The notes under the pieces: generated by a model
Told to the model about the DNA's origin: nothing
What the model saw: only the letters and a program-made list of their open reading frames with translations
Databases searched by the model: none
Program-made: the position numbers and the translations under genes
Shown here: positions 11,201-19,871 of the stretch, one piece after another
Numbering within the stretch: the first letter of the stretch is position 1
Layout: each line of letters starts with the position of its first letter
Origin: Owenia fusiformis
Lineage: Eukaryota; Annelida; Polychaeta; Sabellida; Oweniidae
Length of the DNA stretch: 60,000 nt
Assembly: GCA_903813345.2 (NCBI GenBank)
Contig: CAIIXF020000003.1
Span: 16,074,931 to 16,134,930 of the forward strand
Reading direction: 5' to 3'

Positions 11201-11964
11201 GAAGGGACCAAAGATATTCCATAAGACAGGTTTTACTGTAAATAGTTAATTGTAGGTGTAGTACTTACAGACTGTATGTCATCTGGGGAGATGCCTGATA
11301 AAGGCACAGAGCAGGCTACTGTATGGAGATTGAACAAGGCAGGCAAACTAGTTAGGTCTTGAAACTGAAAAAGTGAATGAACACATTTGATATGGAGATC
11401 TATTCTGTATCTCTCTATATAGTTTTTGAATAGCTGAAGTAAACATTCATCAATTTTCAAAATTTCACAGATTAAAAAAGGTGAATATTCTACAGTATAG
11501 TGTTTATTTACAGTTATTGTAATACTCACTTCTGATCCTCTAGCCATTATGAGATAGCTAAGGATAGCTTTTGTTAGAGCAAGTGCTGGTTTAACAGTGG
11601 CTATAAATAATGTAGCCTGGAGTTGACTCAGTGGTACACCTTGCTGCCATCCCCTAATGTGGCTCTCACTTAGTCTCTATAAATACATTAAACACACTTT
11701 AGTAAGGCCAAGTTTAACTACTTTAAGACTTATTAGTCTCTCATAGGTCGAGACCAGCCAGGCCAAACAATTTTGAATTATACTGCATCTGCATTACAAT
11801 AAAATTTAACATTTTGACTTTAGACTTCAATTAATTAATATACAAAAAATACATAAAGACCTACCCCTAGGAACCTACCTGTAGAACATTGATGAAGAAA
11901 GGCAGACAGTCAGCACTGAACAGCTCCACAAGGGCATACTTGTATTTCAGCTCATCCTTCCCAC
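2138..11964 (-). CDS. VIRMA: Virilizer homologue (m6A methyltransferase scaffold), 11 internal exons
   Basis: Eleven minus-strand exons, each with AG acceptor and GT donor, join with unbroken phase and no stop: 11879-11964, 11530-11676, 11269-11364, 9062-9134, 7006-7142, 6122-6230, 5033-5123, 4551-4793, 3258-3363, 2794-2868 and 2138-2298. The product matches the central helical-repeat part of animal VIRMA. Diagnostic stretches are ALVELFSADCLPFFINVLQ, VACSVPLSG, IQNDIIDLLMAFTQ, LNMRKLWSAHLHP, LRRVCWQIADL and SILQSMCDPD, next to vertebrate AVIQLFSAEGMDTFIRVLQ, LLCSIPLSG, IQNDIIDILLTFTQ, LNTRKLWSMHLHV, LRRICVQLCDL and SILQSLCDQD. VIRMA is the large nuclear scaffold that positions METTL3/METTL14-WTAP on mRNA and affects alternative splicing and polyadenylation (family knowledge). 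Vertebrate VIRMA has about 1,800 residues; about 441 are seen here, so both ends are missing. Promoter and start codon are not in view. Confidence 0.93.
2794..2868 (-). CDS. VIRMA: VIRMA exon
   Basis: 25 codons, phase 0/0; acceptor GATTTTAG, donor CAG/GTGTGT. It encodes SILQSMCDPDVSLVTAYSGR and then SLQEQ (vertebrate SILQSLCDQDIALILPSSSE). An AG twelve bases further in (CTGCAG) could act as an alternative acceptor and would drop SILQ. Confidence 0.9.
3258..3363 (-). CDS. VIRMA: VIRMA exon with its acceptor inside a minisatellite
   Basis: One base plus 35 codons; acceptor TTGATTGCAG, donor GTG/GTAAGC. It contains VKGEEKYSTLLGKLLNIL and AQECIV (vertebrate IKGDERYAEIFQDLLALV, RQQCVEY). The acceptor lies at the very edge of the 20-bp array at 3366-4060 and uses array-like sequence. 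The chain is about three residues shorter than vertebrate at the junction with the next exon. Confidence 0.9.
3366..4060. repeat. 20-bp minisatellite abutting a VIRMA acceptor
   Basis: About 34 units with a 20-bp period. Two unit types alternate irregularly: CAATCAATTGTCATACAGGC and CAATCAATTGTCATATGGTG. Long open frames on the plus strand are a by-product of the repeat and not genes. On the minus strand the array is the 3' end of a VIRMA intron, and the used acceptor TTGATTGCAG is derived from the same unit. Confidence 0.95.
4061..4550. other. VIRMA intron, unique part
   Basis: AT-rich intron between exons 3258-3363 and 4551-4793. No further exon or element is seen. Confidence 0.7.
4551..4793 (-). 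CDS. VIRMA: VIRMA exon with proline-rich insertion
   Basis: 243 nt, the largest exon seen; acceptor AACTTTAG, donor CAC/GTAAGT. It starts CMLDLLLETLAESKE (vertebrate VLDLIVEDLQSTSED). A segment rich in Pro and Glu follows, with ENPLPVG and ENPLPVPERPP, and then QTARVLCLISYSMN (vertebrate QTTRLLALLDALAS). The proline-rich loop is longer than the vertebrate one and is probably an unstructured linker between helical repeats. Confidence 0.93.
5033..5123 (-). CDS. VIRMA: VIRMA exon
   Basis: 91 nt; acceptor ATCTCTAG, donor CAG/GTATGT. It encodes ASCHQLQYVLRRVCWQIADL and then GLSSAQVVV. This aligns with vertebrate TTCQPIQHMLRRICVQLCDL. Its final AG pairs with the first G of the next exon to give arginine, as in the vertebrate MRTVLDL junction. 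Confidence 0.94.
5124..5802. other. VIRMA intron, unique part
   Basis: Unique intron sequence between the exon at 5033-5123 and the 51-bp array. Overlapping ORFs on both strands (about 5436-5792) have no recognisable similarity and lie within the intron, so they are treated as chance. Confidence 0.6.
5803..6150. repeat. 51-bp tandem array carrying the VIRMA 5' splice site
   Basis: Seven units with a 51-bp period. On the minus strand each unit reads GATATCATACGCACACTTGC then TG/GTGAGTAA, about 15 intron bases, and ACATGTTTAG ahead of the next unit. Thus each carries the exon's last 22 bases, a donor and an acceptor-like TTTAG. One unit (about 5959) has its donor GT changed to GG. 51 is a multiple of three, which keeps both strands open across the array. 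Confidence 0.93.
6122..6230 (-). CDS. VIRMA: VIRMA exon whose 3' end and donor are tandemly duplicated downstream
   Basis: 36 codons plus one base; acceptor TATGTTTCAG, donor GCTG/GTGAGT. It contains PLDDEEVNIGLNMRKLWSAH and then QDIIRTLA, matching vertebrate ISVALNTRKLWSMHLH and QEIVRSFSG. The last 22 bases plus the donor are repeated every 51 bp through 5803-6120. The first donor is taken because it keeps phase with the exon at 5033-5123. Confidence 0.93.
6231..7005. other. VIRMA intron, unique part
   Basis: Intron between exons 6122-6230 and 7006-7142. A plus-strand ORF of 115 codons (6647-6994) is hydrophobic and has no match I recognise; I treat it as chance. A phrase close to AATTCTGCA recurs around 6350-6640, suggesting an old element that could not be classified. 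Confidence 0.5.
7006..7142 (-). CDS. VIRMA: VIRMA exon whose 5' part is tandemly duplicated in the upstream intron
   Basis: Two bases plus 45 codons; acceptor CATTTCAG, donor GAG/GTAAAA. It encodes LSNSLWTMTMAEVMKY and then GCMMITELLPLSLPIQ, matching vertebrate LANNTWSLMLKEVL and GLILLSELLPLPLPMQ. The acceptor and roughly the first 75 exon bases recur seven more times at 7190-8090. This copy is chosen as the real exon because only it continues into the rest of the exon and reaches a proper donor. Confidence 0.93.
7150..8094. repeat. Tandem array of a partial VIRMA exon with its acceptor
   Basis: Seven extra copies (units of about 138, then about 122 bp) of the last intron bases, the AG acceptor and the first 75 or so bases of the exon at 7006-7142. 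Every copy on the minus strand keeps TTTCAG or an equivalent in front of CATTGTCTAAC and the SNSLWTMTMAEVMKY coding stretch. Copies lack a convincing donor; coding continues into intron-derived residues (VYQSL). They could act as decoy acceptors or extend the exon. Confidence 0.93.
8095..8960 (-). mobile_element. 5'-truncated LINE (L1/Tx1-like) with poly-A and target-site duplication
   Basis: The nine-base duplication ATTCAATTA sits at 8095-8103 and 8952-8960. A T run (8104-8127) next to the left copy is the minus-strand poly-A tail. Inside is one long minus-strand ORF (to 8367) ending in a non-LTR ORF2 C-terminal domain, with the cysteine/histidine knuckle CSLCRSDIDTLEHGIYHC. The insertion landed at the far end of the partial-exon array in the VIRMA intron, in VIRMA sense orientation. 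The perfect duplication, long tail and open frame point to recent arrival. Confidence 0.9.
8367..8951 (-). pseudogene. LINE ORF2 C-terminal fragment
   Basis: About 195 codons with no stop. Visible features are a WAKIHKNRKNILRTKEKYF stretch, basic residues, and the C-x2-C-x-H-x-C type knuckle CSLCRSDIDTLEHGIYHC typical of the region after reverse transcriptase in L1/Tx1 elements. The endonuclease and reverse transcriptase are absent because of 5' truncation, so it cannot move itself. Confidence 0.85.
9062..9134 (-). CDS. VIRMA: VIRMA exon
   Basis: 24 codons plus one base; acceptor ATTTTCAG, donor AAG/GTAAAT. IQNDIIDLLMAFTQ is nearly identical to the conserved vertebrate IQNDIIDILLTFTQ. The intron upstream (9135-11268) carries the 1.5 kb inverted-repeat element, and the intron downstream carries the LINE insertion. 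Confidence 0.95.
9320..10841. mobile_element. 1.5 kb non-autonomous element with ~160-bp terminal inverted repeats
   Basis: The left 9320-9482 and right 10681-10841 ends are inverted copies, running from TAGTATAGTAGGAACAAGG to ACCATGGTTACGC. The interior contains two diverged direct copies of about 365 bp (from about 9935 and 10303), each starting TTGTCAAA-AATGACRTTCACR and each with TGACGTCA and octamer motifs. No transposase ORF is present. It sits in the VIRMA intron between exons 9062-9134 and 11269-11364. Confidence 0.85.
10923..11120. repeat. 30-bp minisatellite
   Basis: About five 30-bp units of type ATAGTGAAACCTGCAAARTG followed by GAACACCTCT, then two shorter 16-17 bp degenerate units (ACAAGTGAAACACCTCT). 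It lies in the intron upstream of VIRMA exon 9062-9134. The plus-strand ORF across it is a repeat by-product. Confidence 0.9.
11269..11364 (-). CDS. VIRMA: VIRMA exon
   Basis: 32 codons, phase 0/0; acceptor TTTTTCAG, donor TCT/GTAAGT. It encodes FQDLTSLPALFNLHTVACSV followed by PLSGISPDD, the counterpart of the vertebrate F-D-RVPSALVTLHMLLCSIPLSG segment. Confidence 0.92.
11530..11676 (-). CDS. VIRMA: VIRMA exon
   Basis: 49 codons, phase 0 at both ends; acceptor TTTATAG, donor GAA/GTGAGT. It contains RLSESHIRGWQQGVPLSQL and ALTKAILSYLIMARGSE, matching the KLNSILTQPWR and LTLLKTMLTELLRGGSFEF region of vertebrate VIRMA. The acceptor has a poor pyrimidine tract but gives exact collinearity with the family. 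Confidence 0.9.
11879..11964 (-). CDS. VIRMA: VIRMA exon (most 5' seen)
   Basis: Acceptor TTGCAG, donor CAG/GTAGGT. Two leading bases finish a codon begun upstream, followed by 28 codons that include GKDELKYKYALVELFSADC. It aligns with the vertebrate segment KDLKWNLAVIQLFSAEG. The exon that should supply the preceding proline-rich CNVACPPPP-type segment was not found upstream. Confidence 0.92.
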
Positions 11965-11984
11965 CTGCAAGCATAATAAACATA

Positions 11985-12365
11985 TTACAGTACTGCGATT
12001 TTACTTGCATTATTTTACAATATCATTTTAAAGGCAGTATCAACTGAACACAGGCACAACCAGAATGAAGAATGTTCATTTAAAATATGCTATAGCACTG
12101 CAGTTTTACTCACACTATTTCAAACATGAAGTTTATTTAACAGAATTTATAGGCATGTAATAGGGCGCAGGCGCCAGCAGTAATAAAATGATCATTTAAA
12201 GTATCATATTACAGCACTGTAGTTTTACTTGCATTATTTTCAAACACTATTTTGAAGCTTATTCAACAGTATTTATAGGTACTGTAAGCTATCTGGGCAC
12301 AGGCGCCACCAGAATGAAAAATGGTCATTTAAAGAATCATAATAAGGCTTTGCAGTTTTACTTTT
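11985..12365. repeat. Three degenerate ~120-bp tandem units
   Basis: Three units share GCASTGYAGTTTTACTYRCA, TTATTT-AACA-ATTTATAGG, a CAGGCRCMACCAG-type phrase and TGGTCATTTAAA. They lie just upstream of the most 5' VIRMA exon found. Confidence 0.75.
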
Positions 12366-12439
12366 TAAACATTATCTTTTAAACATTTTAACAATATTTG
12401 CTCCGTCGTGTGATATGAGGGATGTATACAAAACTGTAT

Positions 12440-12560
12440 TTGTACATAAAGTGATTTGGGCTAGAATCCATTGGCAAGCTGCCTGAAAGGGTGAAACCAG
12501 TGACATCCCCTGATGACCCCAAAGGAAGTAATAAAATGAGGTGACCAGATACCTATTGGG
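12440..12560 (+). repeat. Single diverged copy of the 23.4-26.1 kb array unit
   Basis: ATCCATTGGCAAGCTGCCTG, AAAGGGTGAAA and GATGACCCCAA match the start of the units at 23,461 and beyond, which read SIGKLPERVK in translation. It shows that the unit is dispersed as well as tandem. Confidence 0.7.
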
Positions 12561-12674
12561 GCAAATGAAGAGATAGTGGAACAATCATCAAAAACTGTTA
12601 AGGCTATGGCTAACTGTGGAGGCTAACTGTGGAGCCATTTTTGACGTTTACAAAGTACTTAGCAGGGAACACAA

Positions 12675-12958
12675 CTTTGTGTATTAGACAGCACAAATAT
12701 ACATATCGAGGGAGCAACAAATGAAATTGCGACACAGACAGACTGTGATTCAATATGCTTTGATGAGATGTGTATTGCTTATGAGAAATTGCATGACAAA
12801 AATCAACTAAGGAGGGACCTTTCTCTTGAAAAAGTCCAGAGAAATGATAAAAGTATCAAAAGATATACTGGAGTCTCAAGCAGTAAACTATTACATAGGC
12901 TATTTGACTTCATTTCAAATAATCAAAAAACTGTCGCAGGGCGTCGACTCCTTTAACA
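12675..12958 (+). pseudogene. ISL2EU/Harbinger-type transposase, N-terminal relic
   Basis: The plus-strand frame contains ATQTDCDSICFDEM, DLSLEKVQRNDKSIKRYTG and LHRLFDFISNN. This is the acidic/basic lead-in and the KxNDKxxxxYTG phrase that precede the helix-turn-helix of ISL2EU-like (DDE_Tnp_4) transposases. It stops before the catalytic domain. A sister copy with more of the protein lies at 20,335-20,923. Confidence 0.7.
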
Positions 12959-12959
12959 T

Positions 12960-13560
12960 TTAATAGCACTCATAAATCTCCTAAATGTAATAAATATGAT
13001 GGGAAAGGTAGCCTTAGTGACTATCTGGCCCAATTTGAGACTATTGCATATGAAAATGATTGGGATGATCGAGCAAAGGCATTGCTTGTGGGACAATTGC
13101 AGGGGACTGCACTGGCTGTATTAACTGATCTCAGTCTGGAGGACCGTTTCAATTATGGGGTTTTGATCGCTGCACTAAAATATCGCTTTGAACCACCAGA
13201 ACAGAATGAAACTTCAAGGGCTAAATTAAAGAATAAATTGAGAGTGGGAAAGAAACTCTTGAAGAATTGGCACAGGAAGTTAGAAAGTTATCACGGGAGG
13301 CATTTCAGGGAATTCCAAGGGAAACTTTGGAATATTTTTCTATGACTTCATTCATTAATGCTCTGAATGATAAAGATCTAGAATGGCATGTCCAATCAAC
13401 TAATCCAAAGACTTTGAATGATGCTCTTACTGGCGCGTTAAAATATGAATCTTTTCAAAAAGGGCGTGCAAAACGCATGTTACCTGAACTTAACGACAAG
13501 TCTACTTTGTTGGTCAATACAAATTATGCAGTGAACATGAATTTATTAATATTTTTTATT
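12960..13560 (+). pseudogene. Ty3-like retrotransposon Gag remnant
   Basis: Two overlapping plus frames (about 12,985-13,345 and 13,255-13,569) together cover a Ty3/gypsy-type capsid domain. Visible are DYLAQFETIAYENDWDD, a KALLLVGQLQGTALAVLTDL-like helix and, after a frameshift near 13,260, FINALNDKDLEWHV and TLNDALTGALKYESF. The frameshift and the missing start and zinc knuckle make it dead. No flanking LTRs were identified. Confidence 0.8.
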
Positions 13561-13589
13561 GTGAAGTAACTAGTGAAAGTCTATTTCAG

Positions 13590-13700
13590 GATATTGACAA
13601 TGCTGATTTGCACAACCATCCCCAAACAAGCCCTCCCCAACCGTACAGTGACAGTGCGCAAGTAAATCTTGACCCAGAACCTTCAACTAGCAAGAAGCCA
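13590..13700 (+). CDS. Candidate orphan exon
   Basis: 37 codons between acceptor CTATTTCAG and donor CCA/GTAAGT, phase 0 at both ends and open. It is rich in Pro, Asp and Ser (HNHPQTSPPQPYSD, LDPEPSTSKKP). It may be a linker exon of the PolB-like gene that follows at 15.46 kb, but no link can be shown from sequence alone. Confidence 0.4.
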
Positions 13701-15458
13701 GTAAGTAGTTTCATTTTTTTAAATTTGTTCACAGTTTATAGAGGGTGTGAATACAGTCATGTTCGAGTATCATTTAAAATGTGATAAATACAACATCTGC
13801 TTTACTGTATTTTCTTTGTCTACAGTGATTTACTGATGACAATAAATCATTTACTGCTCAATGATTTTAAACAAATGACAGGGCACTAAGAAAGATGTAA
13901 TATCACACATTCACACATAGCTAGGCAAAGTGTGTCCGTTTTCAGCCAATCTGAACAGAGTATTTCTGATTGACAGGGGTGTCACAGCCCGATAGAATGC
14001 TGCTATATGAACTTTTAGTTAGAGCAAGTCACTGTGACCTTAAATCTCTGCTACAGCTACTGCTGGATGCTGAGCATGCGCAGTGATCAACTTGCCAAGC
14101 AACAAATGTCTCATCTGCAGAACTTACGCTTTCTCTGTTTTCCTTCTTTTAGCTACCCTTGCCATTAGAATCACTTTAGTTTTTGTATATAGAGTAGAAG
14201 TAACCCTTGCAATACTTTTTTGCATCAAATTTCAGCATAGTTTATTGAAAATGTCTTGAATTAAGGTCTCTTATCTCAACAATGAAGATTTATGTTCCCA
14301 GAATTGTTATACACACTCCTTACTTTCCTGTTAAAATCTCAAAAATAGGTGTACACTTTTCTTAATTAAGTAGCTAGTTGTATAGAGCTGTCAATTTCCT
14401 ACAAGGATATACCAGAAAATTTCTTAGGTACCATCTAATTTGTCAAGAAATCAACATTTCTGCACACCACCCCATACATTCTTACTAATTCCTGTAAAGT
14501 ACATTAAGAGTGTAAACACGCAGCTATGGCTATGGATCAAAGTAATCACAAAATGGCACTTTCAAATATATGCAGATTATGTGCATCAAAAGTATTGAAA
14601 TAGAAACAAGAAAAATCAGGAACTAAAGCTCAAGTAATATTTCAAAGAAACTGCAGTATTGCCAAATCATTACCAGGGTCAGAACAGAGAAATGGAAATT
14701 TATTGATAAAAACCTTCAACCTGAACAATAATGATCATTATATTATGAACAAGTGAACAAGGAAAACATTGAAACCGTATTATTTCTAGGTATAGAACCA
14801 TTATGTAAAATATTTATATCTGGGGATCTTGATTGCCCGGGCCTGCGAGCATGATTGACCATCTTGCTGGTAGTTCTTACTTTACATTCTGTGAGTATTG
14901 AATTTATAAAACTACAAAACATGATTCATATATTTAGCACCAATATTGATCCTTACATGGTATGGTTTGAAATTTTGTACTATTAAAGTAGATAGCACAG
15001 AAATATTACATGTTTCAGTCTTTCATATTGATGCACTGTACTTACAAACCACTAGTTTTTACCAAAGATACACTTTTTTGAACCCTTGCTAAAATAAATG
15101 TGTTTTAAACATGGATAGGGATTGTACCATTGGAAAAGAAAAACATGGTTTTAAAGATCAATTAATTGTCAATTGATTTCAGTTAGTTAGAATAAATTTT
15201 GTTCACCAGATTTAATTTAATTAGCTAATTGATAACACCTACCAAGATTTTCACAAATAGTCACTCACGTAAAGCAGTCATGTTTATACTGCAAGGAATA
15301 TGATACACATAAGATAGCTTACGCTAGTATGAGAGTTTATCAGTTAGCAGTAAACATAAGCTGCTTGGAAGTTCACAGCTAGTTACAAGGGCAAGCTAGC
15401 AGCGAGACCAACTAAAAGTAAATATGTATCGGGCTGTGGTGTATGATATATGTGAACT
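13701..15458. other. Non-coding stretch
   Basis: Unique AT-rich sequence with no ORF or repeat recognised. It could be an intron between the exon at 13,590 and the PolB-like exons. Confidence 0.5.
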
Positions 15459-15732
15459 GTGTCTGCTCAACCACGTAAAAAAGTCATTCAAATCCGACAC
15501 ATCAGCCTGTGCTGTCAAATTCTATTGTCAAAATGTCGACGCGTAGATAAGAGAACACACTCTGTCTTGGACCCTGTCTCTGGTGATAAAAGTATACATG
15601 AACACGAATGTTACGACCTGGTCTGTCCATATTGTCAGAAACGGGTTATGGAAGATCATAGATGTTCTGTGCAGGTTGACTATGCCCTTAAAAAACAAGC
15701 CGAACAATACTTCAAGAAACAAGAAAACAGAG
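15459..15732 (+). pseudogene. PolB-like gene, N-terminal exon with Cys/His cluster
   Basis: Open frame ending at donor AGAG/GTATGC. It carries the zinc-ribbon-like cluster CPYCQKRVMEDHRC, of the kind that precedes the exonuclease domain in animal type-B, protein-primed-like DNA polymerases (Polinton/adintovirus-like and related intron-bearing genomic copies). A basic, coiled tail follows (LKKQAEQYFKKQE). The ATG at 15,459 is only the first in frame; the true start is uncertain. The next exon continues in phase. Confidence 0.6.
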
Positions 15733-15885
15733 GTATGCTATATATTTACCTAAACATTTTATTAACAGATAATACAAATCCCATTATACAAAGTTTCTTA
15801 ATTAGACCCAAATATCAATTACTATGAAGATATGTTAACGTATTTGTGTTTTGACTAAACTAGTTTATGATATTTTTGTTTTTAG

Positions 15886-16231
15886 AGAATGATGTTGACC
15901 CTACTCAGGATTTGATCGATGAAGCAAGCCTCGAGGATAATCAGGACTCAGAAAACGCAACTCTTAATACAAAGCATAGAGGCTATGTCTTTTTGACATT
16001 GAATCAGTTCAAGATAATTTCAATAGACTGCATGTGCCTAATCTCATCATAGCTCAGAAAATATATAACCATTGCCAGGATATACCTGTGGACAGAGACC
16101 ATGTGGACTGTGAGCAATGCGGTACACATGAAATGGAGTTCTTTGGCGAGACCTGTTTAGATGAGTTCTGTACGTGGGTACTTGCACCTTCAAATGCCGG
16201 CTATATATATGTATAGCTCATAATTTTAAAG
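15886..16231 (+). pseudogene. PolB-like gene, exonuclease exon with two frameshifts
   Basis: Acceptor TTTTTAG, donor AAAG/GTATTA. It starts in phase with the previous exon (NDVDPTQDLIDEAS). The frame changes near 15,990, in the T run where the Exo I acidic motif is expected, and again near 16,213, just before an IAHNFK stretch. Between these lies a second Cys pair (CEQCG) and EFFGETCLDEFCTWVLAP, both typical of the family. The two shifts would inactivate the product unless they are assembly errors. Confidence 0.7.
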
Positions 16232-16362
16232 GTATTATACTCTTGTGTAACATATTCTTAATTAACTTGTACGTGATAATATACTTTATCTGATCATAAT
16301 ATCACAAGGTGGTAACCATTAAGAAGTTTCATTTTGTTTATGCACTGTTTTTATACTATCAG

Positions 16363-16757
16363 GTTATGATGGACAACTTATACTTAATTGGATACACACT
16401 AACAAACTGCCCTACATGAATGACAGACAACCCCCTATTGTGACGAAGCAAGGGGGCAAAATCATGTATCTCAAAGATGAGCAATCGGGGGTACAGTTTA
16501 AGGACAGTTTAAATTACTGTCAAATACCGCTCCGTAAATTTACAAAGACTTTTAATCTCGGGGACAAGAAAGGCACATTTCCTCATTTGTTTAATAAACC
16601 CGCCAATTACAACTATGAAGGTCCAGTACCTGACCTCAAATACTTTGATGTCGAAAGCTTGGACAGAGACTCTAAACAAAAGGTCCTCAAATGGCATACC
16701 AGTATGCTGGCCAATTACCAAAGAAACAAAAACCATGGGTCTTTAAAACCGAGCTCT
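16363..16757 (+). pseudogene. PolB-like gene, exonuclease-domain exon
   Basis: Acceptor ACTATCAG, donor TCT/GTAAGT; open throughout. YDGQLILNWIHTNKLPYM completes the HN-(F/Y)-x-G-Y-D Exo II motif across the intron. FKDSLNYCQIPLRKF and FPHLFNKPANYNYEGPVPD are characteristic of animal Polinton-like PolB exonuclease regions. The palm domain (motifs A, B, C) was not found downstream before 19.4 kb. Confidence 0.8.
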
Positions 16758-17515
16758 GTAAGTCTAGTTTATCAACATATTTGATATTGTTTTAATGTCT
16801 TTGACAAATTATCTCAAATGCTTATATAACTTTTTGTAACTACCTTTCTTAATGTTAACCTTAAACGTACTACCATTAAAAGTTTGTGAATTAATTAAGC
16901 AGTTTCTTATAAGTATACTAGTATTTTAGTTGAAAAAAATATTTTAAAAAATTTCACTGAATCTGTTCCAAGAGGTAACCTTGTTACCATTATTTCATAT
17001 CACTTTTGTCCAAGAATTTTTGGATAGTACAGGTATGTTTATGTAAAAAATAGTGTCTCAACTCCTAAATGATAATAATTTATTAACGCATGTGCAATCG
17101 TTTCTCCTTGTACAAGTGCTTATTAAATTGTATTGAATCCCTTGGTTATTGGCTCTACCATCGCCAGTATTTGCTGTCATTCAGTCAATAATGTACTATT
17201 GTACCGGACAATTGCGTTTGATGAACTACATAGGATTCTCTTACTTTCTTCTGAGTAAATACGTTTTCCTGATGTTCTCAATCCAATCGATTTGATTCAC
17301 CCCCCCACTGCAGCCATTAAAGTGATCACTGTACACATTCCTTTGTTTGCCAATGAAGACACGTGGTTACAAGAGAGGCAAGGGTAGTACCCCATAAATT
17401 AAACTGTCCCCAGAAATCTCTATCCAATCAGATCAACCTGTTCAAATTGAGATCCGCCCTTATTCCAAGAACTCCAAGAACTGTATATATACTGATATAT
17501 GACTTTTAAATAACA
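16758..17515. other. Non-coding stretch
   Basis: No ORF or repeat recognised; possible intron of the PolB-like gene. Confidence 0.5.
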
Positions 17516-17990
17516 GGATAGCTTTTAGCTTTTAAAAATATCATACAAGCTTCTTAGAACAATGTTATAATCATGAAGATGTGATTTTGAATATAATAGC
17601 TTTTAGCTTTTAAAAATATCATACAAGCTTCTTAAGACAATGTTATAATCATGAAGATGTGATTTTGAATGAGGATAGCTTCTACCTTTTAAAAAAAAAT
17701 ATCATGCAAGCTTCTTAGGACAATGTTATAATCATGAAGATGTGATTTTGAATGAGGATAGCTTCTACCTTTTAAAAAAAAATATCATACAAGCTTCTTA
17801 GGACAATATTATAATCACGAAGATGTGATTTTGAATGAGGATAGCTTCTACCTTTTAAAAAAAAAAATCATACAAGCTTCTTAGGACAATGTTATAATCA
17901 CGAAGATGTGATTTTGAAAGTATAGTAGCTTTAAGCTTTTGAAAATGTTATACAAAACTTTGGAAGATGCTATCCAACATGGATATTTAG
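17516..17990. repeat. ~80-bp tandem array, six units
   Basis: Units start near 17,518, 17,597, 17,672, 17,755, 17,839 and 17,922. They share AGCTTYTAMCTTTTAAAAA, ATCATACAAGCTTCTTAG and GAAGATGTGATTTTGAA. The length difference (75-84 bp) lies mainly in an A run. Confidence 0.9.
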
Positions 17991-19489
17991 TTAAACATGA
18001 GGATTAGCTTTTAGCTTTATTAAGAATGACGCAGAGTTTTGTAGGAATATGTTTAAACTAATATAGTTGATGCGTGGTCAGACAACTGCGGTTTAAAAAG
18101 GAGGAACTATTTTAGATAAAAGAACAATTTTTAGATACAGATAATATATAACAGGGCTTGAGATGAAATAAAATTATGCAAAATGTAGCTTATAGCAATT
18201 AAAAGGAAGATAAAATAAACTTAGAAGTTGTGTCATCTACACATATTTTATGTTTACTATTATGGACTGAAGCCATGAACATTATTTTTATTAACGTTTA
18301 TGTTACATTGGTGCGTCAGCCAGGAAGAATGGAATATACTTTTCTATTCTCTTACCTGACGAATTTTATGTGAGGAAGGCATCAAACAAAGGACCATTAA
18401 ATATTCTGTTGAGATACTACAGACAATGATGTGTGAGTTATATGGAAAGTATATATAAAGTTATATGTGAAGGCGCATGTAAGTGCCTGATTTTATATGT
18501 TGTATTAAATATAAAACAGTGTTCTATCGTTCTTTATCTCATATTTTGTTTACAATGAAAGAAAAACCTATACAGGTGTGGTGATTACATGCATGAAACT
18601 TCATTAAACAAATGAAAATGTTATCTTGCCCAAACGTTTATTTACTGGGCATATCGCCTTAATCGCAACTAGCTTTTTAGAAGGAACATGTTAAAAGTGC
18701 CTAGTTTGATATTGTGTCAGTGTTTTATGTTGTATTTTTATGCTGTTATTTTTATGTCATAATTTCATGTTGTAATTCATAACTATGACCTTGATCCATT
18801 TAATTAAGGTATGTTTAAATACATTTAGATAGAAAGGGACATTTAAAAACGATAAAACTTGAATTTGGCCCAAGGCAGAAATTCCCCCTTTTTTCTCTTG
18901 GACCGTCCTACATCAGCCCGACATTCATATATTCCTTTGTCAGGTTGCCGTGGACACGTGGCCTAGGGTCTAGAAGGACCAAAGTGTCTATCAAAATTAC
19001 CCCTCCTCAAATCATATTGCTGTGTCCGAAATTTGGACCTCCCCTTTCTTGAAACCTGTATTTATGCAAAGAGTGATTTTTGCTCGGGGCAGTCCATTTT
19101 TAACAATTACCGTGGAAACACTAGTTGAGGATTAGCCATTGGATTATTATTTTATAACGCCTTAACTTTGTATAGCATTTTATGTAGAATATACCATACG
19201 AATAAGTGAAACGTTTTAGTAAGATCGAATCGAAAAAATTGGATTAATTAAGGATTAATTGAGCAAAGGATTGTAAATTTTAAGGAATTTTATAACACAC
19301 TCAATCGGATAAAAATTATTAATTTGATTTGATTTGGATTTGGAAATTATTTTGCGAAATCGTATGAAATAAAGAACGATGGATACTTCGACAATTAAAA
19401 TATTTTGACAATAGAGGATATTAATTGAACTAATCCAAAACGTCAACATATTTGGAAAGGACTAAGAACATATATTAGACAAAAGAACG
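17991..19489. other. Non-coding leader of locus A
   Basis: No ORF. The stretch about 19,376-19,430 (GATGGATACTTCGACAATTA and following) matches 43,078-43,130 of locus B, showing that the two loci share their leader and their zinc-finger modules. Confidence 0.6.
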
Positions 19490-19870
19490 ATGGAATGGGC
19501 TTGTCATATTTGTCTTCAAGAAGATGGTAATTCGGAAGTTTTTATAGATTTTTAAAAATATTTTGACCATTTGGCTGACATTCACGAAGAACTACCTCAT
19601 GGTTCCACATCCAAAAACTGGTTGTTTGCAAGTACATGTACCGATTCATCAAACAATTCTATATCATCCAACATTCCATCTGATGTCATAACAATCGACG
19701 AAGCATCAATTACTTCTGGAAGCATCATATCACCAATCATATTCAACATACCATTCACATGGAGACACATGATATTAATGATCATAAGACATGCACACTG
19801 TGCGGATTTAAATTTATAACTGAAGAAGCTTTTGCTGTTCATTTCTATATAATAAATCATCATATTTAAT
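19490..19870 (+). pseudogene. C2H2 zinc-finger ORF, locus A copy
   Basis: ATG at 19,490 opens MEWACHICLQEDGNSE; an in-frame stop follows near 19,550. The same frame resumes with HGSTSKNWLF and SDVITIDEASITS, then shifts near 19,740, after which CTLCGFKFITEEAFAVHF forms a C-x2-C...H finger. The whole is collinear with 43,978-44,390 (MEWTCQTC, SDIITIDQASITS, CSFCNISFTDIVIQRLH). Probably a DNA- or RNA-binding protein originally; now broken. Confidence 0.7.
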
Positions 19871-19871
19871 G

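Noticed and set aside
12372-12584. Minus-strand ORF as a VIRMA upstream exon
   Set aside because: No similarity to VIRMA; it is the antisense of the dispersed SIGKLPERVK repeat.
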